64,000 nucleotides of DNA, taken from positions 8,122,001-8,186,000 of the forward strand of contig CM049310.1 of NCBI GenBank assembly GCA_026874595.1, in the 5' to 3' direction. How positions within the stretch are numbered: the stretch's first letter is position 1; each line of letters opens with the position of its first letter. Positions 38,401 to 50,400 of the stretch are shown piece after piece. The notes under the pieces are model-generated. The model saw nothing but the letters and a program-made list of their open reading frames with translations. It had not been told where the DNA came from and made no database searches. The stretch comes from Sipunculus nudus. Taxonomy: Eukaryota > Annelida > Sipuncula > Golfingiida > Sipunculidae. The position numbers and the translations under genes are program-made.

Positions 38401-41400
38401 TTTACAGGTAGCACAAGAATACACAGATGTACAAGTTAGATCTCAGTTGGCGCCGCACTTGTTTGCCCTGTCTGACAAGGCGTACCATGCCATGCGACGC
38501 ACTGGTGCCAACCAGTGCTGTGTGGTCAGTGGTGAAAGTGGTGCAGGTGACCCTTATAATTATTCATTTGATGATTAAAACATGAATATTTATGATGAAA
38601 TAAAATGAACATTCATGGTGACATAATGTGAATATTTATGAATGTATTACCCAGTTAGCTTCTGTCTAAATAACAATAATTTATGAATCATTTGACCAAT
38701 AAGCTTCTGTCTCAGGATCATGTTAACAGTCTGAAGTTCTGATAATATATCAATCTTGCTGCCACAGCACACAGATAAAATAGCCTGATTGTTGTATTTG
38801 TTAATGGCAGTATAAATGTTTACAATCTGATTTTCTGAGTTTCCATATGAATTATTTTTGACTAATTATCTTTGTGTACTAAGGTAACAGCCCAAGGTAT
38901 ATCATGTGCCTACTTATATATGTCATATGGTATGTTCATCCACAGGTAAAACAGAGAGCACAAAACTACTAGTTCAGCACATCACACACCTGTGTTCATA
39001 TCGAGGGGTATCCAACCTGCATGAAAAAATTGTCCAGGTGAGTATAAGAGTGTAATACACAGTGCCATACATCCAGCTTAACATCAAGGTCAATGAATGT
39101 CCTCAAATGGTTATCCTCATTGTTGTATCAAGGCTCCTGTTAAGTCCTATTTATCCTATACTAAACTAGCTTTGAGAATAGCTGGTCATGGAAAGTTACA
39201 GTGTAAACCATGAATGTTCAGTGAGAACTATATTTTTCTTATATTTTTGGCTAAAAACTTCCAGTAAACTCCAGTATTTTTGTCTGAAGAATTCCAGTGA
39301 AATACCTGTATTTTATAAGTGCCTGTTGGGAGCCCTGTTGTACAGACTTTGGATGATAAGCAAACTTATACATAAAGAAACAATGTCTGTAGAGAATGGT
39401 GTATTTGCATTTCAAATCACTTATAATGACTAGTTGAGTCAAGATATATGTTAGCTAGACCTATAGTGTATACTGGTATAAGTTGTACCAGGGGATGGAA
39501 AGAGGAGCCGATTACTAACCCTTACAAAAATGGAAAGTACTCACATATATGTGCCTTATATGCCCCTTATAAGGGCCTTATATGTCCCTTATATTTCCCA
39601 TATAAGTGCTGTGTATGTGAGTTATATGTATATTGCAGCTATATGTTTAGTCAGGCATTGTTATATGTGAGTTATAAGGGAGTTGTATGTTTGTTATATG
39701 TCAGTTATAAGGGAGTTGCACATGAGGCCATTCTGTACATTTCATTTATATGTGACTTGTATGGGAGATATAAGGGAGGTGAACGTGAAGGGGTTCTGTA
39801 TATGTCAGTTATATGTCAGTTATAAGTTTATTTACTGTGAGCTTACTGTTCTATAAGATAGGACTTAGACATTTTCCAAGGGAACACAAATGCTGCAGAA
39901 ACTTCTAAGTCCCAGCTCCATTATGGTTTTAAGAAAATGAATTATAATTGAATAATAAATACTGAAGAAGTATGTTAAAATGGGTATCAAAATAACCAGC
40001 TTCCTCAGAACTTTATGTATATTAGAAAAATAATACTATAAATAATTTTTTTTTCATCTGACTTATTCATTAAGAAGTGTAAAATATAGTAATCATGCAT
40101 GCAGTAAAACATCATTTACACAAAACACAATACAAAAAAATAATTTGACTATATTTCACATTGGTTATAATTTGTGCCCTTGATAATTATAAGAAAAAAT
40201 AATTCTTTTGGAATTTAGTGTATATACAAGTACTTCAGCATCTAATTGCAATTGATAACTACTTCATAAATACAGAACAAAGGGTACTGATGTAGTGTGC
40301 CACTGACCAATTATGGGAATACATAGGCATTAACCTAATATCATATTGGTTTTAGAAACAGCTCAGCACCCACACATTTTAGCAGTAAAATATTGCCACT
40401 GAAAATCAACAGCATTGATAAAAGCAGAGGTACTTAAAAAGAATAAGTATCTGCATTCTTATTGTGACTATAACCAGCATTCTAATCAGTAAATTTCACT
40501 AGTATATGTAACCTCCCCCCCCCCCCCCCCAGCAGACAAGCTTGCTGTACAAGCACTCTCTGCAATGGGCCATTGACCTTACTGTACCCTGCCCTGGAAT
40601 AGTGGTGACGTCACATGAATACTGTACAGGCTGTGCACAACTAATGCATGCAGAGTCAGTTTACATCTGTGTGATAACATCCGGTAACCGTTAAGGGAGT
40701 ACACACTTTGAAGAGAAGTTCTTTGTCAAGCTGCTCAAGCAGAAGGGGAATGTATAGCTGAAAAAATGTCTCATTGGTAAGTAATCTTGCATTATTTAAG
40801 TTATTTTTGCATAGTAAACCAGTGATTGCATAAAGATGACTTCACCTATCTTGGTTTGCCCTGCAAAAACAGAATTTGTGTGTTTCAAGATAACATTTCC
40901 TATTTGGTGGCCCATTTTTACAAAATACCACATTTTCTACAAAAAGCTGATGCTGTTGCCCCTATATCTATAGTGACAATGTGCATGTTCTATGCACCAA
41001 CAGGAAGCTAAGAACATATTCTTTTCAGTGGTGCTATTTGCAATAGGGTGTGGAAAAATCAAGAGTCAGCAGCAGACCCTAAAGTTACATATTGATTTAA
41101 TTTCTGAATGTCCCCTACCTGTGAAGGGTTGATCAGTTAACCTACATAAAGCTTAATCGGCACACAAATGCTATGAGTACCACATACTACCATTTTATTT
41201 GTTGAACCTATACATGGCTATTGACCATGTTATTATTTAGTTGAACTCTGGGTCATGAAAAGAAAAGCTGCTACAAGGTAATTATGTTCCTTTCCATTTT
41301 CCAAGTTGACTTGAATTTTTCTGTCTTGCTAGAGTGCCCAAAAGTTATAATATGATTAAAAATGTTTAATTTTACAATATTTATAAGTTTTTTTTCAGGC

Positions 41401-44400
41401 AAAGTAAACATTAACACTGTTGATCATTGCTGAATTTACAGCCACTGTCTCAATTTTGATGAATGCTTTTTTTATAAATTGAAGAGAGGTTTGCTGTACT
41501 CAACCAAAACATATCAACTAATCAAATATTTTTTTACTATTGGAGTCTATCACACAAAAGCTCCTAAATTAAGCTTTAATTTGGTAATATGCCTTTCTAC
41601 ATGTCATTTACATATACTGTAAACACCAATTAATTAACAATTTGACACATAACACACTATGTTTCATAACAACCCATAAACCATTCATAACCATATGTAT
41701 GAATTTAATCTGAATTTGACATCAGAAGATCAAGAACACTCTTTATAAAGGTCATGAGCACTTTAAAGGGCTTGGTCCTCTGACTTTTCTTTTCCTTTGA
41801 AGTTTTTCTGACATATTCACTTTCATCACAAAAGAAAAAGCATAATAATTTGGGAATTTGTTTCACTAAGGATCAGATGATTTCATTAGGTACTGTTTTG
41901 ATTCCCAAAGAGAAATCAAATCCGGTTCAATTTACAGGTTAATCAAGAGTGGGTTTTTATTCCACCTTGAATGATTTCTTTTTACATGTACATGTATTAG
42001 TGCCATTTCACCATAAAAGATCAAGACGTCATTTTGAACATTACTGATCACCAATATATCATTGATGTACTGTTTTAGTAATATTATTGATGTGAGGCCC
42101 TTTTTTAGTTAAATAATTTGTCTACTTAAATGTCAAAATATGCAAGACTCCATGTTCCTAATTATTTATTTCCAACAACCTTTGTTTCTATGATTTGTAA
42201 TGATTTCTTTACTTTTCTTAGAACCAGTATGAAGAAATGGTGCAGAAAGTATAAGGAGAGCCCAGATATCTCCAGCCCTTGCATGAATTGTCTGGTAAGC
42301 ATATTCAGTTAATCATATAAAGGAACATTTAAATCTTTTAGCAAATGGGAAATGTTATGAATTGTAAGGTTTTTTTTTTATCAAATAGCTGGAACTTACC
42401 ATATTTGAAGTGCAAATTTGGTGGTTAACATTTATTGTGCATATGGGATATTAATATAACTGCTTACATGTTAAAATTGTTTCAACTGAGTAACCTACTT
42501 TCTGAACCTATGAGCATCTTTAGGCCACAGTGTCTGTCCCGTGACCAGTATATTTAATAATCTGTATGTTTGTATATACTCTGTATAACTGGAAAACTCT
42601 TCCTCTGTTAGTAATTGAGAAGTCCAACTGTGTTAAATTATAATCCTAAATGTTAAACAGGCATATTTTCAGAACATTTAAAACCCCTATATAGAGAGCA
42701 GATGTACTTTCAGTGAAATAAATTCTTTTCATTTTTTGACTTGTGTGTTGCCTCCAGATAAGGTAAACTAATGTTAATGTTAAGAAAAGCAATACTATGC
42801 ATCAATGTCAAAAGATTATCTTTAAACTTATGTAATAAAATAATTAATTTGAGCAATAATGACTATATGTGTATACTTAGACTGGTAACATTTGTTTTTG
42901 CAGGTCAAACAGGAGGGGACTGAAAAGGATTTAGACTGTGGCAAGGCTGTATATTTCCTTCCAGCCTTCATTCCCTAAAATGACAACACTCTCAAATCTG
43001 ACTGAACCAGGGAGTTTTAAAAATCTTATGAAAATATTATTTTCAGTTTACAAATGTGTAAATAAACACTAATTTTGGCTATTGTATTTTCTTACTTTTA
43101 TGTTTCATGTGTTTGCGTCCATGTGACTGTGTGAAGTTGATGACCCCCAGTGTGACTGCAGGCCAGCATTGATTTCAAGGAATTGCACAGTGCAGGAAGC
43201 TCACCACACACACACACAAAGCTTAATTTCTATCATCTAACGTAATTGCTTGTGGAATAAAGAAAAGAGTAAACACCTTTCAAAACAGAACATACAACAG
43301 ATAGTAACTGAGCTATTGACAAACAGCACAGAAGGTGCATACACTGGACTTGTATGTGAGTTATATGTCATTTATAAGTGACATATATGGCACTTATAAG
43401 TCCCATATATGTCACATATATGTCACATATATGGGAGTTATAAGGCACATATATGGGAGTTATAAGGCACATATATGGGACATATATGGGAGTTATAAGG
43501 GACATATATGGGATATATGGGAGTTATAGGGGACCTATATGTGGAAGCCTTATAAGTGACATATAAGGCCCATATATGTGACATATAAGGCTCCTACCTA
43601 ATTTGCATATAAAATCCATATACCAGACATATATGTGACATATATGGGAGTTATAGGGTTGGATATAAGGGACATATATGGCACATATATGTGCCTTATA
43701 TGTGCCATATAACTTTCACATATATGGCACTTATAAAAATGTTCGGTAAGGGAAGTCAGTTTGGCTCATGTATAATGTGTCACAGATGAAGATTCTGGTG
43801 AATCATGGCATTTAGTTTCTAGCCTTATGGTTGCTGAAGATCAGACATATCTATACAGAGCTGATCAGAATTATTTATATGTGATTCCATATATTTAGAC
43901 CAGCTAACTGTGATGTAGAAAATTATTACACTGTCTGGGTTTAGGATTTTAGGATATACCATGTCTGAGGCACCTCATACAATATTTCAAGTGAAAAAAA
44001 CATAGCCTCTCCAGAAATTTACAGATTCGGTTCTGTATACATTTCTAGCCATAACACCACTATACAAACATCCTGTAGTTATTTCATGCAGTCTTAGTTT
44101 TAATGTTCAACATGAGTTATTGTTTAACACCCAAGACCCACAATGAAAAAGGATCCATGATGCAACCTGGTAATAATAACAATTCTTGTTCATACTGGAA
44201 ACAAGGTTAATTTTTTAGTTGTGTAGGTCTATGCATTACCTTGAGTACATTTGGTAATATTTACTAGCCCAGTGGCCTCTATAAAAGTGTTACCTGATGT
44301 TTTCACCATGCCTGGAATTGCAGCTTGACATGAATGGTGGGAAGTTCATCTTATTATGTATTTAATAAATTGAAAAATATTTTTGGGTATATTAGAATAA

Positions 44401-47400
44401 TTTTTTTTTATCTGGCAGTATTACAGAATACCTTAAATGATATTTACTTTGTTACATCCTTTGTCTATTAGTGCGACCTAGTGTTCATATAACAAAGCTG
44501 AGGTAATTAAAGGAGACATATATACCTCCATATTAGCCTTTAAAATCTTTTAGAAGAATATTATTACACATTAGATATTACATTTTAGATGGCAAGGTAA
44601 ATGGTAAGCATGAATTATTTTAAAATGGATGTGTGTTTAGCATTAATATTGCATTTCATTAATTACTTATTTAAGTACATTCTTTTACAGTATATTTTCA
44701 TTTATTTATTTATTCGAGGTGAATCCACTCCTGGAAGCTTTTGGAAATGCTCAAACAGTCCTAAATCACAATTCATCGAGATTTGGAAAGTACATAGAAC
44801 TTCTTTTTGCCAATGATGGCAGCATATTAGGAGGTGAGGGATGGTGTTCTTCTTATTTCAGTAAATTATATCATATTCAGACCCATGATAAATACTGTTA
44901 ACTGAGAAAGAAATTCAGAATGGCCTTCATTCTGTATAGTTACTTTTAACATTGATCCTTATATAAAGTAAGCTAACCAGTGTTTCATGCAGTTGAAATT
45001 ACTATTATAAACGGAGCTAGGGCATGGTCAGCATATCTGTTTACTTCTAGCGTGCATGTAGTTATGGATTCTGACATGATACAGGCAAGACTGGTCCTGT
45101 GCTGGCATGTATATAAAATGTCTATATGTAAACAGTCCTTAAATCTTACATTAACATTCTGATAAAACTAGGAGTCAGCCAGAGAGCCAAGGCATTGGGT
45201 TTGACCAAGCCTTAATTTATGCTGTTATTGTTAGCAAAAATTAAGTATATCTAAGGAATTTTGCCAATAGAAGAAAATAGAAAAAAAAGTTTAAAAGTAT
45301 GGCTATGTGGTAAGTGGCAACATTGTATGATAATCTCTATCACTTGGTCGTGAGGATCAGCACCAGGTTAAGGCTGATATCATTGCATACAAAATATATT
45401 ATGTAATACCATGCTTAGAAACCTAACCATCAGTTGGAGAATGTGAATGAGAAAAATGATTTAATCAAAAGGTTAAGTGCTATTTGTCTTTTAGCAGAAA
45501 GAATACAAAAAGTATGTTTTAAGAAAGGGTTTTCTTTATGTTTCTGCAGCAAGAATAGAAGAATATCTGTTAGAGAAGTCGAGGGTCGTATCCCAGGGAC
45601 ACGGGGAGAGGAACTTCCATGTATTCTACTATATGTTTGCTGGTCTGAGCCCTGATCAGATGAAGAATAACTTGCTAGATAGACCAGAAGTACACAGGTA
45701 CATACATCCACAGGTATAAGTGAATCAAGTTACAACTAGATAGACCAGAAGTACACAGGTACATACATCCACAGGTAGACCAGAAGTACACAGGTACATA
45801 CATCCACAGGTAGACCAGAAGTACACAGGTACATACATCCACAGGTATAAGTGAATCCAGTTACAGCCACAAGAACCTTTTCACTGGGAAATACAACCAT
45901 AAGCAAATGTTCCCTTATTAAAACAACACGTAATGAGAAATAAAATGACATAACCAGGTGTATGCCATTTCTACAACTGCACAGCTAAATACAGCTATTA
46001 TATGTTACTGCTACAATTGCCCCAGAAAATGTGCTTAGACCAGATGTGCTAATGGGAAGACCTGCCACCTAAAAAAAATGCACATGTAAGGCCTAAAAAA
46101 AAATAAGGTATGGTTGTCAGGCACTTTTTTACAGAAATCAGTGCGGGCAGGCGGTATTTTATTTTTGACCTTTTTTGGCTGTTTCAATAACAATGTCATA
46201 TGATCAGGGGAAAGCATGAAAATAACAAATTTTTTGCTAAACACTACATAAATTGTATTATTTATCTTCTTCAAAGATAAAAATCAAAATAAAATTTTTT
46301 GAAGCGGGGTGTTAAAATTGACGCGGGCGGTGCCTGAGAACCATACCTTTTATTTTTTTTGCCTAAAATTACCATAGATTAACAAATGTAAATACATCAA
46401 CAGACACATGGTAAAGACAATCAACATAAAAAGAAGTGCACAGGTAACAAAACAGAGCTTATCAGAAGGACAAAGATAAGAAACAATCTTGGTCAGAAGG
46501 GCAAAGGTAAGACAGATACAGCCTTTATCAGAAGTGCACAGGTAAGACACAGTCTTTATCAGAAGAGCACAGATAAGAAAGCCTTCATCAGAAGTGCACA
46601 GATAAGACAGCCTTTATCAGAAGTGCAAAGGTAAGAAACAGCCTTTATCAGAAGTGCACAGGTAAGACACAGCCTTTATCATAAGTGCACAGGTTAGACA
46701 CAGCGTTGATCAGATATGCACAGGTAAGACACAACCTTGATCAGATTTGTACAGGTAAGACACGGCCTTAATCAGACATGTACAGGTAAGACACAGCCTT
46801 AATCAGAAATGATCAGAAGAGCACTAGTAAGAAATCAGAAACAGAAGTACACAGAGAATTAAGCTTTCTGTTAGCCAGAGAGTGCAGGTATAAACTCAAC
46901 CACATGCAGGTAAACATATCCCATAGTTAAGAGAAAAGAGGTAAATTCTGTAAGTGTACAGATTAGTACACCATTAGCAAGATATACCCAGGTGTGTAGT
47001 TATGACCAGATGTACATACAAAAGGTTAATACAAAAACAAATGATTTAACCAGTGCTAATCATCTTTCAGAATCCTGCGACCATTTGATCGCCCTTCAGT
47101 ATTCACTAGTGAGTCAGATTTCAAATACAACCAACACATGATGATAGAACTACAGAAGATAATGCAGACAGTGGGTTTCCTGCCAGAGGTTAGTCTACCT
47201 GACCAGTCACTTCAATTAAACCCTAAGTGTTTAAGTGTTTTCTTGATATAGGTGTTGGAGTGCACTTCTTTTAAAACAGTTTTACTAAAATGCACTATCT
47301 TGAAATGAATAAAATCAATGCAGCCCAGCTTATATTGAGCCTAACTTTAAATTTTTCTTAAATATTTGTTGATTTCAAACAAAATTTCTTTGATGGATCT

Positions 47401-50400
47401 TAAATTATCATATTTATAGCACCAGAGATATTATTTTTTGTCTGATCTTTCTTATTTGTAAGCCTGTGTTTGCAGCTTTTGAACAAGGAAGTCATGAAAA
47501 TCAGTGAATACCGGTTATAAAATTCCAAATTATAAATCATAGGACTTGTATTTGTGTCTTGTGTCATGGCTGCTTGCATGTTTCATGCATTCATTTTCAT
47601 TAATTACAGGATATTAACATGATCTTTGCCCTGCTGGCAGCCATTTTGCATATAGCTGACATCAACTTCCTTGTGGATACAGAGACAGATGGAGTATATA
47701 TTGAGGATGAGAGGATGATGGAAGTGGGTAGGTATTAAAAAAAAATGAATAGGTCACAAGTGGCATACATGTGTCATGTCAATGTTTAATATGCTGCTTT
47801 GTCAGTGTTGTATCTTTTTGTATGTGTTATCTGATGCTATTGACTGATAAAATTATCTGGTCACAAAAGCACAACTGATTTTCTAACTTGATGTACCTTA
47901 GCTGCCCTCTGATCATTGAGTTAGGAATCATATTAATGAATCACAAATATTGTTTTTTCTGCTGGTGAAAGGAAAACTGCAAGTGTGTCTGGGTCAAGGA
48001 TGGATGCATAAAAAATTGAAGTTTAAGAATTGTTAAATGATGGTACCTTCTTGGAATATTACTTTTCCTGTCGTAATATTTAATTTCTGAAAAAGGAAAA
48101 ATTAGTCAGTGAGTTTCATTTTTATCAGGGTATGGATGATCACAGATGCTTTGCATGGATTAAGATTTAATGTTTTGTAACTGCTTATCTTTTCAGCATC
48201 AGAACTTCTAGGAGTTTGTCCAGAAGACTTAGCTGCCAGTCTGATTTCAAATGTTACTTTTCTCAGGGGTGAGTCAAGTATTAACAAGTCAAGTACATAA
48301 CCCTGCTTATATGTTATAATTTACTTGTAATGTACTTGACATGCATATAAGAAAACTTGTGCAGAAATCACAACAGTTTGAACAAATATGTTCAAATAAA
48401 CTTTGATGTTACTGCTTACTTTCTGGGAAATACAAGGAAATCCAAATTATTGTTGAATGAGATAATGTTATATGAAGCACAAGCAGGCATTACAATGAAA
48501 CATCAGTTATTTATCTATTTCATATCTGCTTAAATAATTGAGCAGCTTATTATTCACATTTTCCACTTACTACATTTCATTAAATAGGAATTGATCAGTT
48601 AATTTTGAGTTGCCATGCAGTCATTTGAGAAATTTGAAAATACATTTTCTCTTTAAATTTGATGATTTGTGATGCTCATCAAAGGTTGTCTTTCTATTTT
48701 GGTTTAGGTGAGAAGATACTGAGTCTGAAGAACGTTGATCAGGCTAATGATGGACGTGATGCCCTGTGTAAGGCTCTGTATGGCAGACTGTTTGGTTGGA
48801 TTGTACAGAAGATTAACATTATGATGCATCCGGACAGGAGGTAGAGTATTAGCTGTAATACATACAGTATCCAACAGCTATGTAAATGTGGGTTTAAATA
48901 TAAACCATGCATCTTATGATGTTCTTGGACATCAACACCCAATGTCATGCAGTCAGTGTGTGCTGTCTTCTGCACAGTTACTTTTCACTATGCAGCACGT
49001 GACGTATGACATGTCGTCATGCAGAGAGACCCCAAGTCACGAATTGAGCTTTATACATGGATGGATGCATCATTACATCTTATAACCTGTACAAGTAATC
49101 ATGGCTGAAAAAGCCATGATATGCCGATCATGGTATAATTTGTGTGAGGATTTACACAAAAATAAAATCAATTTGAGATGCATAACATTTCATTCAGTCC
49201 CATGAACCAAAATTTCTACACTTATTCAGATATATCACACGATCAAGCTGAATTGACAGATAAACAGTATAAAAGCCTGCTTTCATATCACACAGATTAA
49301 GATATTACATTTTGTGAAGAGATACAAGTGCTGTGATGTGATAAGCTGTTAGCCAATTAATATATGCACAAGAATTACCTATTTGTCTCCAGTCATAGAA
49401 GTGTTCAGCTCATGTCAGTACAGCATAGGGATAAGAACAGAGTTCTGCTCTCAGGCGAGCATTTGATAAACCAGCCTGCCAAAAGAATGTCCCAGTGAAT
49501 CTCATTGATAAATAGTACAATGTTGTAAGATGAAATATATGTATATCCATATGATTTTGATTTTTATAAAATACATGTATATACACACATATATATTATA
49601 TACTAACACATATCACTTTCTTTGTTGCAGGGCCCAGATCCAGTCATCAGTCGGCATCTTGGACATAGCAGGGTTTGAGAACTTCACGGTGAACAGCTTT
49701 GAACAGCTGTGCATTAACGTGGCCAATGAGCAGCTTCAGTACTACTTCAACCAGCACATCTTCCAATGGGAACTGGACGAGTACAGCAAGGAGGGGGTCA
49801 AGGGCAAAAATATCAAGTTCACAGACAACAGACCTCTCATTGACTTCTTTATGGATGTAAGTCGCATGATTAAATGTTAAGGTCGAAGATCAGCATTACA
49901 TTGTCTCAGGTCAAGATCAAAAGTTTAGGTCGATCACTGTTTCAGATAAAAATGAAAGACATATTTTGACTGCTTCACATGCAATATACCTTAAAAATTG
50001 ATACTGAGTTTGAATAAATTTCAGAGTTATAGCTGTTTTTCCAAATATGGATGTAAGAATAACTAGATGTTTCAGGTCAAGGGGCAAAATCAAGGTCACA
50101 TTGTTTAGGCAATTGATCAGAAGTTTAGGTCTTATGTTAATTCTGCTGACACATGCAGTAAGTTGACAAATCAAAATAAAAAGTGCAGTTATGGGCAAAA
50201 GGATAGTCATGTTAACTGCTTTAGAGTGCAGTGGCTGTGTTACTGTGGTTGTTTATTCCCTTGGTAGTTTGAGAAATCTGCAAATATGAACATACATGCA
50301 TAAAAGGCCTGGAAGTCAAAATGTAAACTTAGATAAATGCATCATGTTCAGGTATGTTCAACTGGTAATTGATTACTCTCTCCTGTACATATATTATTCA

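Larger units (their letters stand above)
11008..38407 (+). other. Myosin intron 2 (27.4 kb, transposon-rich)
   Basis: Begins GTATGT and ends TTTTACAG, between the INPY segment and the P-loop exon. It contains most of the mobile elements of the window, listed separately. Remaining stretches (11666-12248, 15721-16768, 17485-18009, 28323-29735, 30011-32877, 35157-38267) are AT-rich with no gene or clear repeat. At 36215-36415 there is a CpG-richer patch with ATCTCGACC phrases that may be another dispersed repeat. Confidence 0.85.
39038..44718 (+). other. Myosin intron 4 (5,681 bp)
   Basis: Starts GTGAGT, ends CGAG. It contains two palindromic-repeat arrays and possible exons of a nested unit, listed separately. 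The rest (39870-40510, 43740-44700) is AT-rich without recognisable content. Poly-C run at 40516-40530. Confidence 0.8.
45698..47070 (+). other. Myosin intron 6 (1,373 bp)
   Basis: GTACAT..TTTCAG. More than half is the two donor-like arrays plus a MITE; 46836-47070 has scattered remnants such as AACAGAAGTACACAG. Confidence 0.85.
47189..49630 (+). other. Myosin introns 7-10
   Basis: Introns 7 (47189-47609), 8 (47728-48196), 9 (48269-48707) and 10 (48841-49630) carry no repeats or genes that I recognise. Intron 10 ends with a TA-rich microsatellite (49520-49600) before TTGCAG. Confidence 0.75.

Noticed and set aside
39448-39825. 125-codon Tyr/Cys-rich frame
   Set aside because: It reads through palindromic array A; composition is imposed by TATA-type repeats.
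45677-45845. Duplicate coding exon 6
   Set aside because: Only about the last 20 exon bases and the intron start are repeated, not the exon body.
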